In this document: one piece after another, positions 25,443 through 33,048 of the stretch
How positions within the stretch are numbered: position 1 is the first letter of the stretch
Layout: every line of letters starts with the position of its first letter
NCBI GenBank assembly: GCA_034664125.1
Contig: JAXDIG010000009.1
Coordinates: 67,404-131,403 of the forward strand
Length of the DNA: 64,000 nt
Direction of reading: 5' to 3'
Origin: JACVRW01 sp034664125
Lineage (GTDB): Bacteria > Actinomycetota > Thermoleophilia > Solirubrobacterales > Thermoleophilaceae
Position numbers and translations under genes: made by a program
The notes under the pieces: model-generated
What the model was told of the DNA's origin: nothing
The model's database searches: none
Seen by the model: only the letters and a program-made list of their open reading frames with translations

Positions 25443-26510
25443 CTACGACTCCGTCGAGCGGCTGGATTGCGCCCCTGGCGGGGGAGAACTGGGAGGCTGC
25501 GTGAGGTCATCAGATTCCGCCGCCGCCTCCGTCTCCGCATGAGGCGCCCCACTGCCTGCTGCAAGGTTCACACGGTCTGCCAGTGGCAAGGCCTCGAGCA
25601 GTGGCGACCGGCCGCCCATCTCCTCGGTCACGAAAAGTCGTCGGCCGGCGGCTCGGATAGCGCCAAGCATGGCAACTCCCTGCGTGGCAACGAGCGTGAC
25701 CAGGACCGCTTGCGCGGGGGTCAGGTCGATGTCGTCGACCGCGGCTTGGCCTGTCGGCGCGTCCAGCAGCGCCTCGGCGTCAGCGACGCTGAGTTCCGCC
25801 CCGTCGAGATAAGTCTTGACGGTTTCGACGAACTTGTTCGGGTCGGCCGCGCGGCGCTCGCTTGGCCAGCGTTCCTGCCAGGCCGCTATCGCTTCAGTAT
25901 CGGCCGCGTCAGCATCGGGCGGCGCCTCGGGTAGCGCTGCAGCCGCCGCATCGAGGTCTCCCAGTGCACGGTCGGCTCCCGAGAGGGCTGCGCGCAACTC
26001 TGCGGCGACGCGCCGTACGTTGTAGGAGGCGTCGCTCTTATAGATCCGGTCGTGCGTCGCGCGCCACCACGCGTACTGAAGCCCGGTACGGATTTGGACC
26101 TCGATGGGCCGGGCACCGATGAGGCCGGTCGGGTCCAGCGGGCCAAGCGGACCTAGGGTGACTATGACGTGCACGTCGTCGTAGATGAACGCCTCAGCGT
26201 CCGCTGCCGATCGTTGGCGACGATCCGCCGTATGGAAGGCGTCGGCGACCTGTTCAACCGCCTCTTCCACGTCGGCCAGAGTGGGTACGAGCACCATCGC
26301 CGCATAGAAGTCATGCATATCCTCGATCGACGCGAGCGCGCCAGTTTGAAGCTTGGCGAGGACGCTCTCCGGGCCCTTGGTTCGGTGGTCGAAGAGCCAG
26401 GTGTTGTTCTCGCAGAGCACGCGTAGCCGTCTCTCGGCGCGATTCCGGACTTCCTCTACGATTGCGAACTGCTCGTCGTAGGCGACTTGGAAGCTCACCG
26501 GAATACGCAT
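25443..26510 (-). CDS. RelA/SpoT-fold nucleotidyltransferase-like protein
   Basis: 355 residues. Residues 20-165 match the ppGpp synthetase domain: HRTKGPESVLAKL (42-54), IEDMHDFYAAMVLV (62-75), FIYDDVHVIV (108-117) with H114, and the diagnostic EVQIRTGLQYAWWRATHDRIYK (137-158). The Arg of the canonical DxxGxR motif is replaced by Tyr, so substrate or activity may differ from (p)ppGpp synthesis. Related small synthetases act as toxins or phage sensors (toxSAS, CapRel). The C-terminal 190 residues are Ala/Asp-rich and unassigned. It follows the DUF262 gene by 59 bp on the same strand, so the two likely form a pair. Confidence 0.85.
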   Translation of the reverse strand: MRIPVSFQVAYDEQFAIVEEVRNRAERRLRVLCENNTWLFDHRTKGPESVLAKLQTGALASIEDMHDFYAAMVLVPTLADVEEAVEQVADAFHTADRRQRSAADAEAFIYDDVHVIVTLGPLGPLDPTGLIGARPIEVQIRTGLQYAWWRATHDRIYKSDASYNVRRVAAELRAALSGADRALGDLDAAAAALPEAPPDADAADTEAIAAWQERWPSERRAADPNKFVETVKTYLDGAELSVADAEALLDAPTGQAAVDDIDLTPAQAVLVTLVATQGVAMLGAIRAAGRRLFVTEEMGGRSPLLEALPLADRVNLAAGSGAPHAETEAAAESDDLTQPPSSPPPGAQSSRSTES

Positions 26511-26569
26511 GGCGCGTAGCTATTCCCGCGGCCTTAGCGTTCGTCCTGGCATACCGACTCAGGCGCGAG

Positions 26570-27565
26570 CTATTCGCGCAGGAGGTCGACCAAGATGTCC
26601 GCCCGGGTTTGCCGATTTTCTCTCTTGCCCTGGCCCTGACGCACTGCATCGGAGTAATCGCGTTCCGGACCTTCGCTCGGATCCTCCAAAGCCTGACTGA
26701 AAGACGTCAGCCTGTCCCCGGCCTCACCCGGATCAGGGAGCTCGCTCTCGGCGCCAAGAATGAGGAGCGCCGCCCAGAGGCTGTAGAGATCTGCAAGGTT
26801 GCGCCACCGAGTCTTCTTCCACTCAAGCTCCATGTCGTCGAGGTAATCAAGGACCTCGTCATACGCTTCGCGATGGTCGTCCTCGTCCGGGATCACCTCG
26901 TCGTACTCAGCGAAGTAGTCGTCCAACAAGTCGGCGCTGCCTTCGAGGACGCCATGCATGGTGAGCAGAAAGAGCTCCGCCACGAACTCCACATCCCGCA
27001 TGCGGCGCACATTCGTGCGACTGGCGACGCCAGTCTTCAGCCAGAAGCTGTGCTGCGAGAGGTCCTCCATCCGCGTAATGAACTCGCCATCCAGGGCAGC
27101 GTTCCGTAGCTCCATCCGGTTAAGCCGAGCGACGTTGCGGTTGAGACGATCGAACGCTTGCTGAAGCTCGACCTCGCTTGTGGCGCTGAGGTTCTCGACC
27201 GACAGCTCATAGTCGATGAACGCCTGCTTTAGGTCGTCTGGCAGCTGGGAGAAGTAGACCTTCGAGAGTCCCCGTTCAGCCATGTAATCGCCGAGGTGGA
27301 AACCGTCACGCGCAAACTCAATGAGAGCCAACAGACGCTGCTTGCCATCGAGCACGTGATAGATCGTCGGAGAGCCCACTTGAGTCTCGACGTCAAGGTA
27401 AATTGCGGGGCACGGATACCCTCGCAGCACCGAATCGACGAAGAACCGGCGCCAATCATCGGACCATGCCGACCGCCGCTGGTACGGCGGGTCGAGGTCC
27501 AGCTGCCCGTTCGCATCGGCCTCGAGGAAAAACTTGACGGTCTGTGCGTTCGGTCGCCGGCGCAT
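26570..27565 (-). CDS. DUF262 domain protein
   Basis: 331 residues. The N-terminus has DPPYQRRSAW (25-34) and VLDGKQRLLALIEF (72-84), the DGQQR-type motif that defines DUF262 and the GmrS half of GmrSD modification-dependent nucleases. This fold is related to ParB and hydrolyses NTPs in GmrSD. The C-terminus ends in a helical region with acidic patches (DEDDHREAYDEVLDYL). The usual GmrD/DUF1524 HNH nuclease domain is absent. It heads a two-gene unit with the RelA/SpoT-fold gene. A TACGCT hexamer 10 nt before the ATG may be its -10. Confidence 0.88.
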   Translation of the reverse strand: MRRRPNAQTVKFFLEADANGQLDLDPPYQRRSAWSDDWRRFFVDSVLRGYPCPAIYLDVETQVGSPTIYHVLDGKQRLLALIEFARDGFHLGDYMAERGLSKVYFSQLPDDLKQAFIDYELSVENLSATSEVELQQAFDRLNRNVARLNRMELRNAALDGEFITRMEDLSQHSFWLKTGVASRTNVRRMRDVEFVAELFLLTMHGVLEGSADLLDDYFAEYDEVIPDEDDHREAYDEVLDYLDDMELEWKKTRWRNLADLYSLWAALLILGAESELPDPGEAGDRLTSFSQALEDPSEGPERDYSDAVRQGQGKRENRQTRADILVDLLRE

Positions 27566-27843
27566 TGACGTCGTGAGCGTAACGCGGGCCTACGACAGCG
27601 CTTCGCTGGGGACGGGCGATTGTCGCGTTCGGCACCGCCGCGCGAGACTTCACAAGGGGGAGGCGCGCCTGCTACATCTGTCCTGGCTCAGATGACGACG
27701 GATGTTGGGGAGGCCGGCGCCAAGCAGGTAGGACGCTGAGGGGCGGTACCGGGCCAGGACCGGGGACACGCGCAAACTCAGGCGGGCGGCGCCGAATATC
27801 GGGACGCTGGCTTCCTTCCGGCGCCGTCCGTATCGTCGCCAGG

Positions 27844-29109
27844 GTGTCCAGTTCGCGGCCCCACCTCACCGCAGTCGACCTCTTCTGCGGCGCTGGGGGC
27901 CTCAGCCAGGGCCTGGACGACGCCGGGTTCGACATCGTCGCCGCTGCCGACCACGACCCTGACAGCTGCGCGACGCATCGCTTGAATTTCGCCGACACGG
28001 TCATGGTCGAGGGGGACTTGACTGCTCGCGAGAACCACGCGTCGGTAATCGAGGCGGTGGGCGGTAGAGACCTCGACTTGCTCGCGGGTGGCCCGCCCTG
28101 CCAGGCGTTCAGCCAGATGCGCAACCATGACCGGCTGATCGACGATCCTCGCAACCGGCTGTATCGCGAGTTTGTGCAGCTCCTCGACGAGTTGCGCCCC
28201 CGCGCTCTGTTGCTCGAGAACGTGCCTGGGATGGACCAGCTCCAAGGTGGAGCCGTCCGTCGCCGGATCGAGGAGGACCTGTCGCTCGGTGGCGACTACA
28301 CGATCGTCTCCGGTGTGCTCGACGCAGCGGATTTCGGCGTCCCGCAGCGCCGCCCGCGGCTGGTCTTCATCGGCGCCGAGAACGGCGGCGAGCCCGAGCT
28401 GCCCGGGGGCACCGGGGTCAGCCGCTACCTGCGCAGCCAGCCGTCCGGCGAGCCCGCGAGGACGCTGTTCGACGAGCGCCGGTACTGGCTGAGCGTTCTA
28501 GCCGACTCGAAGGACGCCCGCGCCGTCACTGCCCAGCAGGCCATCGGCGATCTGGTCGACCCCGGGGACGCCTACACCGGCCGGGCTGAGTCTGCTTATC
28601 AGCGCAATATGCGCCGGGGCTCCCGCCGGCCGCAGGACCACGAGCCCTCGAGAATCCGCGCTGACACCATCGAGCGCCTGAGGGCGATCCCGCCGGGCGG
28701 CAATATCTATGACCTGCCGGACCATCTGCTGCGCCGTTACCTGGGTGCGTCGAAGTGGGGGCCTGCCGGAGATGGGGAGCGGCTCGCCCGCCGTCACTTC
28801 TACGCCTACCGCCGCCTGCACCCCGACTGGGTCGCCTGGACGGTCAACACGAAGGCGGACTTCGCCTACCACTACGGGCCGGCCCGCGGCCTATCGGTCC
28901 GTGAGGCCGCGCGCATCCAGGGTTTTTCTGACCGCTTCCACTTCACTACGGCGCCGCCCGGAACCCCCGGCCAGCTGAAGAACGGTGCGCGTCACTCCCG
29001 CTACCGGCAGGTCGGCAACGCCGTTCCGCCGCTGCTCGCGCAGGCGATCGGCTTGAAGATCGCCGAGCTACTTGGCGTGCAGCGCCCCGTGCTGCGCGCC
29101 GTCGCCTGA
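27844..29109 (+). CDS. DNA (cytosine-5) methyltransferase
   Basis: 421 residues from a GTG. The C5-methyltransferase motifs are in order: DLFCGAGGLSQGL (I, 12-24), catalytic Cys in GGPPCQAFS (IV, Cys86), ENVPG (VI, 125-129), FGVPQRRPRLVFIG (VIII), a target-recognition region, and RYRQVGNAVPP (X). It methylates cytosine C5 in a specific DNA sequence that I cannot predict, protecting it from the partner nuclease. A TATCGT hexamer 7 nt before the start suggests a leaderless message. It is followed 48 bp later by the nuclease gene. Confidence 0.95.
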   Translation: MSSSRPHLTAVDLFCGAGGLSQGLDDAGFDIVAAADHDPDSCATHRLNFADTVMVEGDLTARENHASVIEAVGGRDLDLLAGGPPCQAFSQMRNHDRLIDDPRNRLYREFVQLLDELRPRALLLENVPGMDQLQGGAVRRRIEEDLSLGGDYTIVSGVLDAADFGVPQRRPRLVFIGAENGGEPELPGGTGVSRYLRSQPSGEPARTLFDERRYWLSVLADSKDARAVTAQQAIGDLVDPGDAYTGRAESAYQRNMRRGSRRPQDHEPSRIRADTIERLRAIPPGGNIYDLPDHLLRRYLGASKWGPAGDGERLARRHFYAYRRLHPDWVAWTVNTKADFAYHYGPARGLSVREAARIQGFSDRFHFTTAPPGTPGQLKNGARHSRYRQVGNAVPPLLAQAIGLKIAELLGVQRPVLRAVA

Positions 29110-29133
29110 GGCGCCGCCCCTACATCCGGCGGC

Positions 29134-29154
29134 TGCGCCGGCGATACTCGCCGG
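29134..29154. promoter_or_regulatory. 21-bp element with palindrome, copy 1 (before restriction nuclease)
   Basis: It contains CCGGCGATACTCGCCGG (29138-29154), two perfect 7-bp arms around TAC. The exact 21-bp sequence recurs at 31081-31101. GATACT inside it could be the -10, ending 9 nt before the GTG start of the nuclease gene. A repressor or controller binding here would block the promoter. Confidence 0.6.
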
Positions 29155-29157
29155 CTC

Positions 29158-30207
29158 GTGGCCTCCGCGTCTAGCAGTCAGGGGCCCTTCAGCCGCCCCA
29201 ACCGCGTCCGGTTGATCGACGAGTACTTCGCCGATCGGACGGTGAACCCGGCGACCGCTTGGATGGACGTCTACCGGCTGCTGCTTTGGATCGATAACCG
29301 GACCGGCATCGCCCACTGCTACGAGTCGGATAAGTCGCAGCCCGGCAAGCCGTGGTACCCGCGCAGTCTCGTCTTCCACGACTGGGTGTCGCGCGAGCTC
29401 GGCGTCGCCCCGCTCGACCTCAAGGATCACGTCGACTGGATGTTCCGGCAGGTGATTGGTGCCGTGACGCAGGCCGAGGCCGACGAGATGATCCGCGACG
29501 CCGTCGCCGTGCAGGAGAGGCTCTTTCCGGAGCAGGGGCGTGAGCTGCCGGTACCCGGCGACGATCCCCGGCTGCACGCGATCGTCGAGCCGCTGATGCC
29601 CCCCGACTCGAACCAGCGGCCCGGCGAGGATCAGGTCAACGATGTGCTGCGCAAGGTCTACGCACATATGCGCTCGGAGAACAAGCGTGCGAACCTGCTC
29701 GGCCGCGGATTCGAAGATGTCCTGGCCGGAGTGCTCGCCCGGCTCCCCGAGCCACCGGCCGCCTTCGACACCCAGACAGCGCTGGAGGACATCCCCGGCT
29801 TCCGCGCGACGCGCCAGGGCGACAAGACCGAGAAGGTCGACCTGTGGGTCGGCGACCGCGACCGTCGCCGCGTGCTGGTGACCGCAAAGTGGTCGGTACG
29901 TGCCGACCGCGAGAAGCAACTACCCAGCGACTTCGCGACCTACGTGCAGGCCAACGAGTGGCGCGATCCGTTCGAGTACGTCTGGATCACGAACGAGTTC
30001 GACCCTGCCCGGCTGGTCGCCAACGCGACCTATACGACGATGAACCGCAGCTTGTTCGATGTGGTGGTGCACATCTGCCCCCAGGCGGTCTGGGAGGTCC
30101 ACCACCTTGACCAGCCGAAGGGGCCCAACCCAACACGGCTGCGGGACCTGATGGAGGCAGGCCGGATCGTCGGCCTGGACCGCTGGCTGTTAGGTGTGGG
30201 GGCCTAG
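29158..30207 (+). CDS. Type II-like restriction endonuclease, PD-(D/E)xK fold
   Basis: 349 residues with a GTG start directly downstream of the shared palindromic element. The candidate active site is E186 (GFEDVL), D228 (EKVDLW) and K244 (LVTAKWS), the E/D-(X)n-D-(X)n-xK order of restriction enzymes. The C-terminal half ends in a typical VDVWI/YVWIT-like strand region (PFEYVWITNEF). Context is decisive: it lies between a C5-methyltransferase and a Vsr gene. Cleavage specificity should match the methyltransferase. A hairpin follows its stop. Confidence 0.85.
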   Translation: MASASSSQGPFSRPNRVRLIDEYFADRTVNPATAWMDVYRLLLWIDNRTGIAHCYESDKSQPGKPWYPRSLVFHDWVSRELGVAPLDLKDHVDWMFRQVIGAVTQAEADEMIRDAVAVQERLFPEQGRELPVPGDDPRLHAIVEPLMPPDSNQRPGEDQVNDVLRKVYAHMRSENKRANLLGRGFEDVLAGVLARLPEPPAAFDTQTALEDIPGFRATRQGDKTEKVDLWVGDRDRRRVLVTAKWSVRADREKQLPSDFATYVQANEWRDPFEYVWITNEFDPARLVANATYTTMNRSLFDVVVHICPQAVWEVHHLDQPKGPNPTRLRDLMEAGRIVGLDRWLLGVGA

Positions 30208-30228
30208 CGACGCCGGACGGCGGCGTCG
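30208..30228 (+). terminator. Hairpin after restriction nuclease gene
   Basis: Perfect 8-bp arms CGACGCCG and CGGCGTCG flank GACGG, immediately after the TAG stop. It lies between convergent genes and may terminate from either side. No T-run is present. Confidence 0.5.
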
Positions 30229-30320
30229 ATGCGGTCATAGGCCGCCTGCACCTCGTCGTGTTCCGCGGCTGCCGCCGGCCTCACCGGCGTAGGCGCCCGC
30301 CACCGGATTAGCCCCAACCG

Positions 30321-30821
30321 TCAGGCTTTCACAGCGCTGGCGATCGTTGCCGCGACGTCCTCTGCTGGCTCGTGCTCCCAGTAGCGAAGAACGCGCCAGC
30401 CGGCGGCCTCCAGCGCCGCGGAGTGCCGCGCGTCGCGTTCGCGGTTGCCCGCGATCTTCGGCGACCAGTAGTGCTCGTTGCTCACCCCGGGCCGCTGCCC
30501 GTGCTGCGGGCAGCCGTGCCAGAAGCACCCGTCCAGGAAGACGGCGACCCGCTGGCGCGTGAAGACGACATCTGGCCGGATAGGGCGCATGCCGTGCAAC
30601 CGGATCGGCAGATCGACCCGGAAGCGCAGACCCCGCGCATGCAGGAGCGACCGCACCCGCCGCTCGAGCGCTGTGTCCCGCCGCCTGATCGCCGCCATAT
30701 TCCGTGAACGGCCAGGGGTGGTCGGCGGGGGAGAGGACGGCAGCTTCGCCACGCCGCAGAAGGTAACCACGGCGCACCGGCTTCCACTCGATTGAAGCGA
30801 TCGGCTGATTGCGCGTATCAC
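30321..30821 (-). CDS. vsr: Vsr (very short patch repair) endonuclease
   Basis: Vsr nicks DNA at T:G mismatches that arise when 5-methylcytosine deaminates, repairing damage caused by the neighbouring methyltransferase. The core is complete: RRRDTALERRVRSLLHARGL, IRPDVVFTRQRVAVFLDGCFWHGCPQHG, then YWSPKIAGNRERDARH and GWRVLRYWEHE. The Asp and metal/zinc residues of the family (D, H, C) are in place. The start is uncertain. A GTG at 30821 and another at 30770 are possible, and a different frame just upstream carries IEWKPVRRGYLLRRGEA, which could be the true N-terminus displaced by a frameshift. Confidence 0.9.
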   Translation of the reverse strand: MIRAISRSLQSSGSRCAVVTFCGVAKLPSSPPPTTPGRSRNMAAIRRRDTALERRVRSLLHARGLRFRVDLPIRLHGMRPIRPDVVFTRQRVAVFLDGCFWHGCPQHGQRPGVSNEHYWSPKIAGNRERDARHSAALEAAGWRVLRYWEHEPAEDVAATIASAVKA

Positions 30822-30858
30822 CTAGGCCGAACTCGCGTGCCAACGACAAGGAGGATCC

Positions 30859-31068
30859 ATGCTCCGCAAGACGCACCTGTATGCAGCCCTCGCCGCCGCC
30901 GGGGGTGCGGTGCCTGACGGCGCCGCGTGGCTCGCCCTTGGCCAGGCCGCCGGCTACTCGGGCCACCGCGACCTCGCCGGATTCTTCGGCGGCCGCCGCC
31001 CGTCGATGACGCGCCTGCGAGACGGCTCGCGCGTGCTAACCGCCGACGGCTGGAGCCGGGCCCGCTGA
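30859..31068 (+). CDS. Small protein, possible controller of the restriction island
   Basis: 69 residues preceded by an excellent ribosome binding site (AAGGAGG, 5 nt spacing to the ATG). It starts MLRKTHLYAALAAAGGAV and contains LGQAAGYSGHRDLAGFFGGRR, which could be a short HTH. It lies between the Vsr gene and the modification-dependent nuclease, 13 bp before the second copy of the palindromic element. A role like restriction controller proteins is inferred only from size and position. Confidence 0.6.
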   Translation: MLRKTHLYAALAAAGGAVPDGAAWLALGQAAGYSGHRDLAGFFGGRRPSMTRLRDGSRVLTADGWSRAR

Positions 31069-31080
31069 CCCGCAGAGCCA

Positions 31081-31101
31081 TGCGCCGGCGATACTCGCCG
31101 G
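31081..31101. promoter_or_regulatory. 21-bp element with palindrome, copy 2 (before AspBHI-like nuclease)
   Basis: Identical to 29134-29154. It contains the same CCGGCGATACTCGCCGG palindrome (31085-31101), with GATACT ending 10 nt before the ATG of the next gene. Two exact copies in front of two nuclease genes point to shared control. Confidence 0.6.
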
Positions 31102-31105
31102 GCGC

Positions 31106-32308
31106 ATGGGCAAGGTCATCCCGTTCGGCAAGCTCCCCGCGGCCGACCTCACAGTCGAGGCCATCTACGAGGGCGGGCGCTCCGGCAACGTCGGCGACGA
31201 CCCGTTGTCCAAGATCGCCCCGGTCGGTAACCAAGGCGGCTTCCGGCCCGCCGGCTCGGTCAAGGACGACACCGTGCGGATGGTGGTCCTTTACACCAGC
31301 GGTGCCGACCGCGACTGGCCTGACGCCCTGGACCGCGAAACCGGCCTGTTCACCTACTTCGGCGACAACCGCGAGCCGGGTAACGAACTGCACGAGACCA
31401 GCCGCAGCGGCAACACGCTCCTGCGCAGATACTTCCACCGTCTGCACGGCAGCCCGCCCGAGCGCGACAAGATCCCGCCGTTCCTGATCTTCAGCAAGGC
31501 CAGCCAGACCGGCGGGCGCGACGTTCGCTTCCTCGGCCTTGCGGTCCCCGGCGGCCAGGACGTCAAGCCCGCCGACGATCTCGTCGCGATCTGGCGAACC
31601 TCCGGCGGCGAGCGCTTCCAGAACTACCGTGCCACGTTCACGATCCTCGATATCGCGACGGTGCCACGCGCCTGGCTCGACGAGCTCGCCGCGGGCGACA
31701 TCCTGGGCACGTCCTGCCCGAAGCCCTACCGCGACTGGGTCGAGAAGAGCAAGTACACGCCGCTGCAGTCACCACGCACGATCCAGTACCGCACGAAGGC
31801 CCAGCAGGCGCCCGAGACTAAGACCGACGAGGTCCTGGTCAAGGCGGTCTACGACTACTTCTCGGGTGACCCATATGCCTTCGAGGCATGCGCGATCGAG
31901 CTGTGGAGCATGCAGGCCAAGGAGTCCGTTACGTTCGTCGCGACGCGCCGTTCTGCAGACGGGGGCCGCGACGCCTATGGCTGGTACCACGTCGGCCCCG
32001 ACACCGACCGGATCCGGCTGGAATGGTCGCTTGAGGCCAAGCTCTACGCCCCGGGCAACGGGGCGGGCGTCAAGGAGACCAGCCGGCTCATCTCCCGCCT
32101 TCGCCACCGTGAGTTCGGCGTGTTCGTTACCACCGGTTACGTCGGCAAGCAGGCTTACGAAGAGATCCGCGGCGACCAGCAGCCGATCATCGTGATGTGC
32201 GGCCGCGACATCGCCGAGCTGCTCAAGCGACACGGGCATTCCACTCCAGCCGCGGTCAAGCAGTGGCTCGAAGGGACGTTCGCCAAGGACGAGGGCCACG
32301 GCGGCTGA
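31106..32308 (+). CDS. AspBHI/MspJI-type modification-dependent restriction endonuclease
   Basis: 400 residues. The C-terminal half has the Mrr-like nuclease core: FEACAIEL (E260), RRSADGGRDAYG (D289), LEWSLEAKLYAP (E310-K312) and GVKETSRLISRLRHREFGVFVTTGY. These are the hallmark of AspBHI-type enzymes that cut near 5-methyl- or hydroxymethylcytosine. The N-terminal half (1-230) would be the modified-base binding domain. The ATG start follows the palindromic element with no Shine-Dalgarno, so the mRNA is probably leaderless. Its activity must avoid the products of the neighbouring C5-methyltransferase. Confidence 0.82.
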   Translation: MGKVIPFGKLPAADLTVEAIYEGGRSGNVGDDPLSKIAPVGNQGGFRPAGSVKDDTVRMVVLYTSGADRDWPDALDRETGLFTYFGDNREPGNELHETSRSGNTLLRRYFHRLHGSPPERDKIPPFLIFSKASQTGGRDVRFLGLAVPGGQDVKPADDLVAIWRTSGGERFQNYRATFTILDIATVPRAWLDELAAGDILGTSCPKPYRDWVEKSKYTPLQSPRTIQYRTKAQQAPETKTDEVLVKAVYDYFSGDPYAFEACAIELWSMQAKESVTFVATRRSADGGRDAYGWYHVGPDTDRIRLEWSLEAKLYAPGNGAGVKETSRLISRLRHREFGVFVTTGYVGKQAYEEIRGDQQPIIVMCGRDIAELLKRHGHSTPAAVKQWLEGTFAKDEGHGG

Positions 32309-32377
32309 CGGCCGGCTGAGGCGTGCCGCCGTGAGGGTGGAGGCATTTCAGCGGGCCGCCACCTACCCTGAGTGGGG

Positions 32378-32937
32378 ATGCTGGCGGCGACGCCGTGGTG
32401 GGAGGTTGCAGGCGCGGCCGGTGCGGTGGTAGGTGGTGTCGGCGCCGCCGTCGGCGGTATCTCCGCGTGGAGGGCGTCCACGGCAGCCCGCGCGACGAGC
32501 CGCGATGCACTCGAGGCCTTGGCGGTCGGCATCGAGCCCCGGCTACATGCCGACCTCTTCGAGGAGCCGAGGACCCCTGGCGGTCCTCTTCCTGGGCCGA
32601 CGCGAATGACCCTCAATGTACGAAACAGCGCACGGTGGTCCGCTGGGGACGTCCACATGGGCGTTACGTACGGTGACGGCAAGGTCTTGCGGCACCACGC
32701 GGAGCTGCTTGATCCCATGGCCGACAACCGGGACCTGAATATCCCCCTCCGCGACGTCACCCCCGCATGGCCGCCTCATGCTTGGGAGCCCGTCGATGTC
32801 GTGGTGCGGTTCTCGGACGTGCGCGGCCCATTGCCCGGTATGAGCTCACGCGGACCGTCAAGCTCCGCGGTGGACACCTCCCTAACGGCACCGTTCAGAT
32901 GGACTCGGGACCACCGCTCTGGCGGCGGCTGCGCTGA
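32378..32937 (+). pseudogene. Membrane-anchored protein gene, frameshifted near its 3' end
   Basis: Residues 1-150 read as a normal protein from the ATG at 32378 (a GTG at 32372 is also possible). They comprise a hydrophobic anchor (EVAGAAGAVVGGVGAAVGGI) and then a soluble domain rich in Arg and Asp. From about 32826 the natural-looking sequence continues in another frame (IARYELTRTVKLRGGHLPNG, then MDSGPPLWRRLR, stop at 32937). The expected frame is restored by one extra C in the run GGCCCA. The uncorrected frame runs to 33001. Either a 1-bp deletion inactivated the tail or the base is a sequencing error. No family recognised. Confidence 0.55.
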
Positions 32938-33048
32938 GATCGGCCCCACGTCACCCATCGGAGCGAGACGTGTGCGGCCCTTCCGGCGTGGCGCTCCATG
33001 ATTAACCGCAAACACGGGGGTCGCACGCGCGGGAGGCCGTGCTGCTGC

